Shown here: piece by piece, positions 15,961-24,110 of the stretch
Position numbering within the stretch: position 1 is the first letter of the stretch
How the letters are laid out: every line of letters begins with the position of its first letter
IMG/VR virus record: IMGVR_UViG_3300009011_000032
Coordinates: 1-36,511 of that record
DNA length: 36,511 bases
Reading direction: 5' to 3' (one strand)
Source: a virus
Program-made: the position numbers and the translations under genes
Notes under the pieces: generated by a model
Seen by the model: only the letters and a program-made list of their open reading frames with translations
What the model was told of the DNA's origin: nothing
Database searches by the model: none

Positions 15961-16956
15961 TCAACGCTTCAGGCGGATGATTGCGCGGGGACGAGTGACC
16001 AGGTGCAGCGGATTCGACTGCGCCTCACCGTCTACGCCCTTCTTGAAAGGCATCATTTCCAGCTGGCTGTAGTAAGGCAGCCCCTCGGTATTGACCGTAT
16101 CCATGTAGTCAGCCGGCGCGAAGCGGGTGATGCACAGGCCGGGTACGCCCTCAGGCACCAGACGGGCCTCGTCATCCGGCACGAAGGAAACGCCACCCAC
16201 CTTGCCGCGATAGCGTTCCCAGGTGATGCCGCCGAACTCGAATGCCTCGCGACCATCGGCACGCAGCGCAGCTGCGTATTGTGTACCTTCATAGGTCTTC
16301 TTAACGCTTTGATGCGAGATCAGCGCCCGCCAGAAGTTCTTGCCGCAGAACGCTCGCGCACCGTTGCTGGTCGTCGCCCCCAGCGCCTCCTCCTGAGCAT
16401 CCAGTGCGTCCACACACTTCACCCGAACATCGGTGCCTGCGGTAGCCAACTCCATCTCGATCTCAATCGGTTCGAGTCCGAAGCGATCATAGATATTGAG
16501 CAGTTCCGTACGGCCGTCCGCATCCAGAACGACGCCGTTCAGAGCGCCCATGCGATGAAACTCATGCGTTGCGTCCAACTGGCGACGGGCCTTGGCCAAA
16601 CGCTTATTGACGACGTCCTGCACGGCCTGCAGTTCGGTTTGCTCACCGAAAGCGCGAATGCCCTGGATCTCATCCGCCTTGATGGCGAAGCGCTCAGGGA
16701 GATGCACAGTGTTGAAGGGCAACAGGATCCGCTTGCTGCCGTTGACCACCAGCCCCGAGGTGCCACGCTCACCGGATGGCACCAACGCCAAGGTCTCGCC
16801 GTCTTTTTCAACCTGAACAGTCACCGTGGTGACGCCCTCCTCCTCGAACAGCCCCAACTCGGCCAAGCGCCCTGGCACGAAGGGTTGCTCGTTGATCGCA
16901 GCGGTTAGCGCTGGGACGGTGAATGCGTTGTCTTCAAAAATATCAATGTCGGCCAT
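15961..16956 (-). CDS. E: major capsid protein, lambda gpE family
   Basis: A 331-residue HK97-fold major capsid protein of the lambda E family. Start chosen at 16956 (MADIDIFEDNAFTVPALTAA) because TTTTTGGAGTGGCTC lies just upstream. Family features are LFEEEGVTTVTVQVEKDGET, the GTSGLVVNGSKRILLPFNTV segment, and NFWRALISHQSVKKTYEGTQ near 210-230. It assembles the icosahedral shell and is paired with a gpD-type decoration protein encoded just upstream. Length is close to lambda E (341). Confidence 0.95.
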   Translation of the reverse strand: MADIDIFEDNAFTVPALTAAINEQPFVPGRLAELGLFEEEGVTTVTVQVEKDGETLALVPSGERGTSGLVVNGSKRILLPFNTVHLPERFAIKADEIQGIRAFGEQTELQAVQDVVNKRLAKARRQLDATHEFHRMGALNGVVLDADGRTELLNIYDRFGLEPIEIEMELATAGTDVRVKCVDALDAQEEALGATTSNGARAFCGKNFWRALISHQSVKKTYEGTQYAAALRADGREAFEFGGITWERYRGKVGGVSFVPDDEARLVPEGVPGLCITRFAPADYMDTVNTEGLPYYSQLEMMPFKKGVDGEAQSNPLHLVTRPRAIIRLKR

Positions 16957-16978
16957 GAGCCACTCCAAAAATGCAAAA

Positions 16979-16995
16979 CCCCGCACAAGGCGGGG
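16979..16995 (-). terminator. terminator-like hairpin between decoration and capsid genes
   Basis: CCCCGC and GCGGGG arms (loop 5) followed on the minus strand by TTTTGCATTTTT and then GGAG of the capsid gene. Partial termination here would lower capsid mRNA unless it is antiterminated, so the hairpin may instead be a stability or processing stem. Confidence 0.55.
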
Positions 16996-17016
16996 CTGGG
17001 GTGAAAGGGGTCGCTA

Positions 17017-17364
17017 TTAGCGAACGATGATGAACTGGGCCGCCAGGGCCTTCTCACCGTCAGGATCGAGGCCGGTCAGCAGGGCCTCGCTTACTTCTGC
17101 CAGGCGTACGACAGCACGCCCACGGCGCACCACATCCGAGGACGCGACAGAAGCAAACAGGATGCACTTGGCCGTTTCACTGCCGTCCTCGGCTTCAGGG
17201 CTGTACGGGGTGAACTGTCCGCTGACAGTGAGCTGACCGAGCACCTGGCCAGCCACCAAGGCATCGCCAGGAGCCAGCTCGATCACTTCGCGGGAAATCT
17301 TGCCCGCGCCCTCGGACAACAGGAATTCACCGGCATGGACCGGCTCTACATAGGTTTTGCTCAT
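17017..17364 (-). CDS. head decoration protein, lambda gpD family
   Basis: A 115-residue protein of the lambda D head-stabilising family. The typical VHAGEFLLSEGAGKISREVI block is at about 9-28, followed by GQVLGQLTVSGQFTPYSPEA and a C-terminal VSEALLTGLDPDGEKALAAQ. It binds the three-fold positions of the expanded capsid as trimers. Overlaps are absent here, but spacing to the protease gene is only two bases. Confidence 0.95.
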   Translation of the reverse strand: MSKTYVEPVHAGEFLLSEGAGKISREVIELAPGDALVAGQVLGQLTVSGQFTPYSPEAEDGSETAKCILFASVASSDVVRRGRAVVRLAEVSEALLTGLDPDGEKALAAQFIIVR

Positions 17365-17366
17365 GT

Positions 17367-18530
17367 TCAGGCTCCTTGGCCGGGACGGGATTGTGTGGCC
17401 TGCCGACGGGCAGCCCAGATGCTGCTGGGATTGGGTGCTTTCGCCTGGACCTTCTCAGGCAGGTCATCAGCTGGCGGCAGGCTGTTGTCGATCTCGAACC
17501 CCTTGCCGCCACCGACCAATTTGTCGAACAACCGCGCACGTACAGCCGTTGCGTCCAAGCCGGCCTGGACGAACTCAGCGGTCATCTCGGGCAAACGGGC
17601 TGCAACGCAGAGATCCCGTACCGACTTGGCGCGGGTCAGTGCTGCCTGCACGGTGGCTTCGTCCGCGAGCTTGGTCGATGCTATCAGCGGCTCGACTAGG
17701 TTACTGATCCCCGCCTTGCTGCAGGCCTGGGTGATCATCAAGGCTAAGGCTGCCGAGTCGCTTGCGTTCGGCGCAGGGGGAGCAGGCTCGCTTTTGGGTT
17801 CGGGATCAACTGGCTCGGTCACCCCATCCTTACTGGCCTTGAGCTGATCCAACAGCGCTTGCGGGGTGTTGCGGTAACGCGCCATAGCCGCGCCCTGCCC
17901 AAGGCAAGCCTGAACCTTGACGCCATTACCGACCTCATCGGCCAGCCCCAGCGCCACGGCCTCCGAGGCCGTGAGCCAGCTTTCGTCATTGACCAGACGT
18001 CTCAGCTCCGCGTCATCGATGTTCGGCGCCTTGGCCTTGTAGGCCGCGATCATTGCCTCGAAGGCCTGATCGAGCACGTCCGCCACCCGACGAAGGTCCT
18101 CGGCATCACCACCAACCCAGGTGTACGGGTTATGGATCATCAGCATGGCATTCGATGCCATGACCACGCGGTGAGCGCCGCAGACAGCCACGCTGCCTGC
18201 ACTAGCGGCCAAGGCATCGACTCGGCCGGTACAACGCTCACCCAAGCGGCTCAGCGCATTGTGGATGGCAAGCCCCTCGAACAAGTCGCCGCCGTTGGTG
18301 TTGAAGGCCACTACAATCGGCGAGGAGCCATCGTCAATCGCCTTGAGGTCCTGGATAAACTGGTTGGCAGTAATGCCCCAGGCACCAATCTCGCCGTAGA
18401 CATAGACCTCGATAACCTTCGAGTCGGCATCACCCTCAGCCGCTGCAGTGATCGAATACCAATGCCCATCCTCGACTTGCGGGAGGGCCTTGGCCTTGTT
18501 GAAGATGCGAAACGGCATCAACGGTTTCAT
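17367..18530 (-). CDS. ClpP-like head maturation protease with scaffold-like tail
   Basis: A 387-residue protein, the counterpart of lambda C/Nu3. Residues 30-200 form a ClpP-type serine protease: NTNGGDLFEG oxyanion region (78-86), nucleophile Ser110 in ALAASAGS, and His133 in MLMIHNP. The C-terminal half, after an Ala/Pro-rich linker near 250-270, is helical and probably serves as scaffold that is removed on maturation. The ATG at 18530 overlaps the portal stop (ATGA). An alternative start at MPFRIF five codons later is possible. Confidence 0.92.
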   Translation of the reverse strand: MKPLMPFRIFNKAKALPQVEDGHWYSITAAAEGDADSKVIEVYVYGEIGAWGITANQFIQDLKAIDDGSSPIVVAFNTNGGDLFEGLAIHNALSRLGERCTGRVDALAASAGSVAVCGAHRVVMASNAMLMIHNPYTWVGGDAEDLRRVADVLDQAFEAMIAAYKAKAPNIDDAELRRLVNDESWLTASEAVALGLADEVGNGVKVQACLGQGAAMARYRNTPQALLDQLKASKDGVTEPVDPEPKSEPAPPAPNASDSAALALMITQACSKAGISNLVEPLIASTKLADEATVQAALTRAKSVRDLCVAARLPEMTAEFVQAGLDATAVRARLFDKLVGGGKGFEIDNSLPPADDLPEKVQAKAPNPSSIWAARRQATQSRPGQGA

Positions 18531-20020
18531 GTTTTCCCCTTCTCGTCGGAATCGTCCGACTCGTCATCGATTGCCGACAAGCCGTTGTATTTGAGGCCCA
18601 GGCCATGCGCCCGAGCGATGTCGGCGGCGTTCTCTTCGTCCACGATCTCGGCGTCGGTGCCCGAGCGCAGGCACATCTCGCTGCGGGAGGTAAACCCTGC
18701 CGCGACTTCGAGCATGCGGGCCTGCACGTCCTGAACTGGCTGGATGTAGGCCCAGCCCTGCGGCACCCACCGCGTCCGCAGGTACTGGCGGCGGTTCAGG
18801 GTGTAGTCCGCCAGGTCCAGCGCCCCGGCCAGCACCGCCATGTCCATCCAGGCCGCCCGCACCGGGCGGCAGAGCTGGTGGACGTAGACCGAGAACTGCA
18901 GCTGCTCCAGACGGCGGCGAAACACGTTCAGCACCACCCGGATGACACGGTCGTTAACGCCACGCATATCGCCGGTCATCAGCTCGTAAGGCAGACCCGC
19001 GCCAGCGGAGGCAGCCATCAGTTGCTGCCGCATAAAGTCGGGGTAATTGTTGCCGCCGTCGGGTGGGTCGGAGAACTCGACCTGCTCGCCCGGCCCCAGC
19101 TCCTGCATCGTGCCGGGCTCCAGTGCCACCATTGGAGTGAAGGCATCACGGTCATGAACAACCGCTCCGCCGGTGATCATGTCCATTGGCGGGCCACCCA
19201 GCCCATCCGGCGCCGGTTTGCGAACAAAGCCGGCGAACAAGTTCGCCACTTCCTGCCGGAAGAGCACCGCGTCGTCGTAGTTGTCCAGGCTGCGCAGGCG
19301 CTTTAGGATCGGCGCCAGCCGGGGGACACCCCGCAATTGGCCAGGCTCCAACGGCTCGAAGATGTGCAGCATCTGATCGGCCGGGACACGCACAAGCGGG
19401 TTGTAACCGGCGTTGAGCGAAGCCTTGTCGCTGGGGTGGTTGCGGTAGCACCAGTAAGCCACCCTGCGGCCAATACCATTGAACTCGATACCGGCACGGA
19501 TGGTGTTGCCGGTGCGCGTCACCTCGAATTTGTCGTGTGGCACGAACTCTGGCGCGAGACATTGAACCTGCAGCGGCACCGCCAGGCCATCCTCCAGCCG
19601 GCGTGGCCGCAAGCGCACGAAACATTCGCCAGACTGCTCAACGGTGCGCGCCACCAGGGCTTGCTGCCCGTAGAAGTCGGTGCGCTCGTCGGCGTCCGAC
19701 TCGTCCACCCAGTCCTCCCACAGCTCCTGCATGGCCTTGCGCAGGGCCTTGTCGAGCAACCGCGGCTGCGGCGTGATACCGGTGCCGATCAGATTGCTGA
19801 CCCGTTTATCAATAACGTTGGCCGCATACGGGTCATTGCGTACCGCAGCCCGCGAACGTGACCGCAGATTGCGAAGGGCCGGCATAATCAGGCTGTTGGG
19901 GCCAGTATCCGGGGCGTCCCAGCCGGAGGATCGCCGCCCCTCGGCAGCGCCTTCATAGCTGGCCTTGATCCGTTCGGGAACCAGAAGCCCCGAACGCGTG
20001 GAGATGTAGCGGCCGCTCAC
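18527..20020 (-). CDS. portal protein, lambda gpB family
   Basis: A 497-residue lambda-family portal protein that forms the dodecameric DNA channel at one capsid vertex. Recognised features are LRSRSRAAVRNDPYAANVID (about 53-72), NLIGTGITPQP near 77-87, LHIFEPLEPGQLRGVPRLAP near 222-241, and GAGLPYELMTGDMRGVNDR near 335-353. Start is a GTG at 20020 overlapping the gpW stop. Length is close to the lambda B protein. Confidence 0.94.
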   Translation of the reverse strand: MSGRYISTRSGLLVPERIKASYEGAAEGRRSSGWDAPDTGPNSLIMPALRNLRSRSRAAVRNDPYAANVIDKRVSNLIGTGITPQPRLLDKALRKAMQELWEDWVDESDADERTDFYGQQALVARTVEQSGECFVRLRPRRLEDGLAVPLQVQCLAPEFVPHDKFEVTRTGNTIRAGIEFNGIGRRVAYWCYRNHPSDKASLNAGYNPLVRVPADQMLHIFEPLEPGQLRGVPRLAPILKRLRSLDNYDDAVLFRQEVANLFAGFVRKPAPDGLGGPPMDMITGGAVVHDRDAFTPMVALEPGTMQELGPGEQVEFSDPPDGGNNYPDFMRQQLMAASAGAGLPYELMTGDMRGVNDRVIRVVLNVFRRRLEQLQFSVYVHQLCRPVRAAWMDMAVLAGALDLADYTLNRRQYLRTRWVPQGWAYIQPVQDVQARMLEVAAGFTSRSEMCLRSGTDAEIVDEENAADIARAHGLGLKYNGLSAIDDESDDSDEKGKT

Positions 20021-20223
20021 AGCCCTTTACCCCCATGGTAAAGCCGAACCACGCGGGAACGCGGGCCAGCGGACTGGGACAGTTCGGTGCGGATCAGGTC
20101 ACGGGCCTTGATCAGCTCGTCTACCGTCCGATACTCCACGGTGCGGTCGCTGTAACGAACAACCCGTTCGCCACGCGCAATCGCACGCTCGACGGCCGCG
20201 AGGTGTGCCTGGGTATATGCCAT
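20017..20223 (-). CDS. lambda gpW-like head-tail joining protein
   Basis: A 68-residue protein of the gpW head-tail joining family: QAHLAAVERAIARGERVVRY at 5-24, then DELIKARDLIRTEL, ending in a basic tail (RVVRLYHGGKGL). It seals the portal after packaging and gives a platform for FII. It sits between terminase and portal exactly as in lambda (A-W-B), one base after the terminase stop. Confidence 0.93.
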   Translation of the reverse strand: MAYTQAHLAAVERAIARGERVVRYSDRTVEYRTVDELIKARDLIRTELSQSAGPRSRVVRLYHGGKGL

Positions 20224-20224
20224 G

Positions 20225-22261
20225 TCAGCGTCTCTTCAGATAGCCGCTGCTGGAGCTGCGGCGTTGTATTGGTTGAGGTGCCGGGCGAGGCGGCGGTGGA
20301 GTGGCGCGTGGAGCGGGCCGAGCTGGTGCCGGTGTCGCGGAAACTGGAGCGTCGTCGGGCTCATCGTCGTCATCGTGTTGGTGCTCAATGACCGGTGGCT
20401 TCGCAGGTGACGGCTCATCAAACAGACTCGCCTGGGCCAGCGCCTGGCGCAGCTTGTCCCAGTCCTGCTCGCCATAGCGATGCAGCCCCAGGTAATAGGC
20501 CATGGCCAAGTTGTACACCTGGAGATCCAGCGCTTCGTTGCGGTCGGCCTTGCCCTTGACCCACTCGATTCGCTTGTACCCTTTCACATAGCGGGCGATC
20601 TTTCGTTCCGCCACGCACTGCTGGAAGAACTCGTCGGGGAGATCCTTTGCAAAGTGCACCGCGCCGGGACCCGACTCGAAGCCGTAGCGGTTGTAGATCC
20701 AGTCCTTGGCGGTATCGGTACCAATCAGCCACAACTCGGCGCCGTTGCGTTCGGTCTGCCCCTTCCAGGTGACATCCACCAGCGAGGGGCGCTGGGCGAT
20801 TACCGGCTTGCCCGGTTTGCTCGCCCCTTTCAGCGCAAAGACGTTGCGCCAGCGGCGCACACGGCAGAACTGATACACCTCATGAGTGTGATGACCACCG
20901 GAGTCAATACCCGTGGCCAGAATGCCCAGGGCAACGCCGCAAGGATGGCGGTATCGAGCCTTCAGCAGCTCATCAAGCAAATCCCATGTCCGCTGGTCTG
21001 CTGGGTCACCAGGTATCACCTGGAAGTCAACAACCCAGCGTTCCATTCCGACGCCCCAGCCGATAACCATCACCTCCAAGCGATTGGCCTGGACGTCAAC
21101 AGAGCAGGTCAGAACCAAAACGCCAACGGTAAGGGTGCCGAGCACATAGTTTTCTTGTAGGGCTCGCGCCTGCAGAACCTCGGCCTTGGTCTGCTCGACC
21201 GCGCTGTCCCAGACCTTGGCCAAGCGGGTGTTGTAGAACACCTGCATGGGCTCAAGATCGCCACGATCCTGGGCACGCTTGGCCTTCTCGAATTGCTTGG
21301 CCAGATCAGCCCATGAGGTCCAACCAAGCGGGGCATACAGAGCGTTGAGGTGGAAACCAACCGTTTCCCCATCGCCCTTGGCGTGCGAACGCCATTCCCC
21401 CTGGGCGAGCATCTCACCCTTATGGTGCTCTTCGATAAGCACATCGCAATCGGGCGAGGAGCACTTGTAGTGGACGGTCTGGAAATCAGCCGAGTACAGC
21501 AGACGCTCCCACTCCAGCACCTGCATGTGACCGCAGGTTGGACAGGGCACGTAGTAATATCGCTGGTCGCTCGTCTCGAACAGATCGGCGATGCGTGAAG
21601 CACCCTTGATGGTCGGCGAGCTGGAGAAATAAAACTTGGCATTGCGTCCAAAGGTACTGCCCCGCGTCTCCGCAAGATCGACAGGATCACCCTCTTCATC
21701 GACATCCACGTCCCAGCGGTCAATCTCATCGCCGTAGATGTATCGAGCAGCCAGCTCGGCCAGGTTGGAGGCCGAGCCAGCTGTGGTCGCATACAGCGTG
21801 CCTCCCTCGAACTCTTTGGTATCCATGGTGTTGCGAGAATCCCGTGATCGGGAGGCCGCCACACGCTCTTTCAACTCCGGGGTCGCGGCGATGGTCTTAC
21901 CTATCCGCGCCGACACTCGCTTGGCCAGGGCCAGGCTAGGAAGCAACGTCAGGATGTTGGACGGCGCCATGTGGATCAGCGCCCCAATCCAGTTGAGGGC
22001 GATCTGCGTTTTCATCAGCTGCGACGCGACCATGGTAATGACGCGCTTGCAGGGGTGCGCTGGCGAGAGGCAGCGCATGGGTTCACGGGCATAAGGCGTC
22101 CGTGCTGTGCGGTATTTGCCGGGCTCGGCTGCGCCGGTATCACGCGGGATCCGCATGTACTCGTCAGACCATTCGTCCACCCACAATTGAGGGTCAGGCT
22201 TCAGCCCACGGCCATACGCTTCGCGGTACACCTTCGCACCGTCCGCGTATCCGGAGGGCAT
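20225..22261 (-). CDS. terminase large subunit, lambda gpA family
   Basis: A 678-residue terminase large subunit: packaging ATPase plus nuclease that cuts cos sites. The N-terminal ATPase has a deviant Walker A at about 79-86 (ASQLMKTQ) and a Walker B-like YIYGDEID near 173. A CxxC pair (CPTCGHMQ) lies near 237. The nuclease domain includes CSVDVQANRLEV near 391 and GIDSGGHHTHEVYQF near 456. The last 50 residues are an unusual Asp- then Pro/Ala/Arg-rich tail ending GYLKRR. Length is close to lambda A (641). Confidence 0.95.
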   Translation of the reverse strand: MPSGYADGAKVYREAYGRGLKPDPQLWVDEWSDEYMRIPRDTGAAEPGKYRTARTPYAREPMRCLSPAHPCKRVITMVASQLMKTQIALNWIGALIHMAPSNILTLLPSLALAKRVSARIGKTIAATPELKERVAASRSRDSRNTMDTKEFEGGTLYATTAGSASNLAELAARYIYGDEIDRWDVDVDEEGDPVDLAETRGSTFGRNAKFYFSSSPTIKGASRIADLFETSDQRYYYVPCPTCGHMQVLEWERLLYSADFQTVHYKCSSPDCDVLIEEHHKGEMLAQGEWRSHAKGDGETVGFHLNALYAPLGWTSWADLAKQFEKAKRAQDRGDLEPMQVFYNTRLAKVWDSAVEQTKAEVLQARALQENYVLGTLTVGVLVLTCSVDVQANRLEVMVIGWGVGMERWVVDFQVIPGDPADQRTWDLLDELLKARYRHPCGVALGILATGIDSGGHHTHEVYQFCRVRRWRNVFALKGASKPGKPVIAQRPSLVDVTWKGQTERNGAELWLIGTDTAKDWIYNRYGFESGPGAVHFAKDLPDEFFQQCVAERKIARYVKGYKRIEWVKGKADRNEALDLQVYNLAMAYYLGLHRYGEQDWDKLRQALAQASLFDEPSPAKPPVIEHQHDDDDEPDDAPVSATPAPARPAPRATPPPPRPAPQPIQRRSSSSGYLKRR

Positions 22262-22265
22262 AGGC

Positions 22266-22847
22266 TCAGCTCTGTGTTATGGCTTGCTTAAGATCGGCGC
22301 CGCTCATCTTCGCCGCATCTTCAAAGACTTGGCGGAACGCGCCAGTAAGGCGTTTTTCGATTTCCCAGGAATCGCTCATTCCCGCCAGTTCACCAGCGAG
22401 CTGCGGAGCAAGGCCGAACACCAGGTCCCGAAGCGTACGGCCAGCAGCAAAGGCGGCATCCTCTACAGACTTGCGCTCAACCAAGTTGCCCTGGACCTTG
22501 TTGAACTCAGCCTCGGCAAGCTGGGCAAGGTAGTACTCGCGGTGCGCCCTCGCCTTCTGGAAGTCCAGCCCCTTGTCTGGCTGCTGAACCAGTGGCTGCA
22601 CCGCAGGTGTATCGCCGCCTGGTTGAAGGTGGCTGCGCACATCACGCTCGACCCGGTTTTCTTCATGCCGGGCCGCGACGGCAGCCTTGCTTGGGTCGGC
22701 AGACTCTGCCAGCAGGGCCTCAGTGGCTTCGACGTCGACCTTGCCATCGGCGGAGAGCACCAAGCGGTCCTGGCTGGCCAGTTTGGAAACGTAGGATTTC
22801 GACCACCCGCGTCGGGCGGCGAACTCCGATTTGGTCAGATGCTGCAT
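22266..22847 (-). CDS. terminase small subunit, Nu1-like
   Basis: A 193-residue DNA-recognition subunit of terminase. The N-terminal KSEFAARRGWSKSYVSKLAS (5-24) is a winged-helix HTH of the Nu1 type. A charged linker with proline follows, then a helical region (YYLAQLAEAEFNKVQGNLVE) that binds the large subunit. The start at 22847 lies next to the repeat cluster 22858-22920, a likely binding region. The stop is four bases before the large subunit start. Confidence 0.9.
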   Translation of the reverse strand: MQHLTKSEFAARRGWSKSYVSKLASQDRLVLSADGKVDVEATEALLAESADPSKAAVAARHEENRVERDVRSHLQPGGDTPAVQPLVQQPDKGLDFQKARAHREYYLAQLAEAEFNKVQGNLVERKSVEDAAFAAGRTLRDLVFGLAPQLAGELAGMSDSWEIEKRLTGAFRQVFEDAAKMSGADLKQAITQS

Positions 22848-22857
22848 GCTGAAATGT

Positions 22858-22920
22858 CCAGTTCACCCAATAAACTCAAGGGGTTAACCAGTTCACCGCA
22901 GTTCACTAAGCTGGTGAACC
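22858..22920. repeat. AGTTCAC repeat cluster upstream of small terminase (possible cosB)
   Basis: CCAGTTCACC occurs at 22858-22867 and 22888-22897, GCAGTTCACT at 22898-22907, and the inverted CTGGTGAACC at 22911-22920. GTTCACC (22891-22897) and GGTGAAC (22913-22919) form an inverted pair. In lambda, Nu1 binds repeated R sites beside cos just upstream of the Nu1 gene, which is exactly this location. The assignment is by position and repetition only; a leader or operator role is also possible. Confidence 0.5.
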
Positions 22921-23007
22921 ACCCGCTAACGAAGAAGCGCGGGTTTCCTGCCCCGTACTCCGGCCATATCGCCAGGGTCCCCGGCCCCGCCAGGGCTGCC
23001 GCCCAGG

Positions 23008-23355
23008 TCACTGCCCCGGCTCGCCGGCCTGAGGCGGCACCTGGTTCAGCCCCAGCCGCTTGGCGACCCAGCGCATGTAGAGGTTGATCGCGACATCGGC
23101 GCCGGCCATCGCAGCCAGGCACCCCACCGCTGCTGCCGCCCACACCGAAACACCGAGGGCGTACAGCAGCATGTTGGTCGAAAGCCCGCAGGTAACACAG
23201 GCACCAGATCGCAACGCCAACCGGCGAATCAGCCCCCAACCGCGAGCGCCCGCCATATCCGCCCGCCACATCTCTCCCGAAACACCGCCGACCAGGGACA
23301 GCACGATCACCATCCAGATCGGCAGTTCGGCTAACGTTTGTTGCTCGCTGTTCAT
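23008..23355 (-). CDS. phage holin family protein
   Basis: A 115-residue protein when started at the ATG at 23355 (MNSEQQTLAELPIWMVIVLS), with an AGGC-type weak ribosome site. Three hydrophobic segments are visible: about 13-27 (IWMVIVLSLVGGVSG), about 48-68, and about 70-85 (VWAAAAVGCLAAMAGAD). A polar end follows. This matches the Pseudomonas phage holin type found just upstream of terminase. It permeabilises the inner membrane to release the endolysin. Its gene opens the late operon after two terminators. Confidence 0.82.
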   Translation of the reverse strand: MNSEQQTLAELPIWMVIVLSLVGGVSGEMWRADMAGARGWGLIRRLALRSGACVTCGLSTNMLLYALGVSVWAAAAVGCLAAMAGADVAINLYMRWVAKRLGLNQVPPQAGEPGQ

Positions 23356-23393
23356 GTAAGCCTCGTTGGCAAAGCACGGCACCGGAAACAGAA

Positions 23394-23415
23394 AACCCCG
23401 CCGGGTGGCAGGGTT
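23394..23415 (-). terminator. intrinsic terminator upstream of the holin
   Basis: AACCCCGCC (23394-23402) and GGCAGGGTT (23407-23415) pair with one wobble and a 4-base loop; the minus strand then continues TTTTCTGTTT. It lies about 40 bases before the holin start, the position of lambda tR'. It should block late transcription unless antiterminated. Confidence 0.65.
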
Positions 23416-23520
23416 CTCAATGCGCCGAAAGGTCGGAGCGAGTTGCACAGCACAGTGCTTGTGGGGAAGCGCCTAAGCGCACTTTTGATATCGTGGCGCC
23501 TTTGTACATGCCACCGGAAA

Positions 23521-23545
23521 AACCGAAAAGGGGCTATTTTCGGTT
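23521..23545 (-). terminator. intrinsic terminator after the Q-like gene
   Basis: Perfect 9-bp inverted repeat AACCGAAAA / TTTTCGGTT (23521-23529, 23537-23545), loop of 7, followed on the minus strand by TTT. It lies 17 bases past the Q-like stop codon, so it ends the early-middle transcript. Confidence 0.65.
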
Positions 23546-23561
23546 CGTCGCAATGTGGTGG

Positions 23562-24110
23562 CTATGGAGCGTCGATGTTGCTCACATGTCGCATAATCAC
23601 CCGACGAACGGTTTGCTCACGTACCCGCCCCGCCCTTGCTGCCAAGATGGCAAAGACCTGCAAGTGCAGGGCCTTGACCCAGTTCCGGTAGGTTCGGTCG
23701 GCGTCCTCCGCCAGCCCAACTTCGCGCATCTGCTCCCGCACCGTTGCCCCATGTAGATAGCGAAGGTGTGCCAGCTTGGCCAGGGTTGCCCCTCGTACAT
23801 CACGCCGCTCCAGCTGGACTACCGCTGCGTCGACTTCTGCTGCCGCGTGATCAAGACCAGCACCACCGACCAAGATGCGCGACCCTGACGATCCACCACG
23901 CGGTGCAGCGCCCTTCCATTCCATGATGCTGCCCATCTGGCTACCAAGGCTGGCTTCCAGCCCAAGCTGTGCTCGGCGCTCCCCCCAATGCTTCATCAGC
24001 TCTCCGATCAGGCGCAGGCGCTCGGCTTGATCGATGAGCTGCGCCATTTCGACCTGGTGAAGCATGAGCTGCACCTGGCTTTGCATGCGCAATTCCAGAT
24101 CTTTCGTCAT
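23562..24110 (-). CDS. probable late antiterminator, Q-like
   Basis: A 182-residue protein with start chosen at the ATG 24110, which has GGAGGGCGGGCA upstream and overlaps the previous stop (ATGA). The N-terminal part is helical (MTKDLELRMQSQVQLMLHQV). The C-terminal part, VDAAVVQLERRDVRGATLAK and then LRYLHGATVREQMREVGLAE, resembles the sigma-region-4-like helix-turn-helix of phage antitermination Q proteins. Position supports that reading: it is the last gene before two terminators and the late operon. No direct assignment to a named Q family is possible by eye, and a plain DNA-binding regulator is the alternative. Confidence 0.6.
   Translation of the reverse strand: MTKDLELRMQSQVQLMLHQVEMAQLIDQAERLRLIGELMKHWGERRAQLGLEASLGSQMGSIMEWKGAAPRGGSSGSRILVGGAGLDHAAAEVDAAVVQLERRDVRGATLAKLAHLRYLHGATVREQMREVGLAEDADRTYRNWVKALHLQVFAILAARAGRVREQTVRRVIMRHVSNIDAP

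Noticed and set aside
22835-23377. 180-codon minus-strand frame across the holin and the terminase upstream gap
   Set aside because: It overlaps the holin in another frame, is Arg/Gly-rich as expected of GC-rich shadows, and has no ribosome site or recognisable motif.
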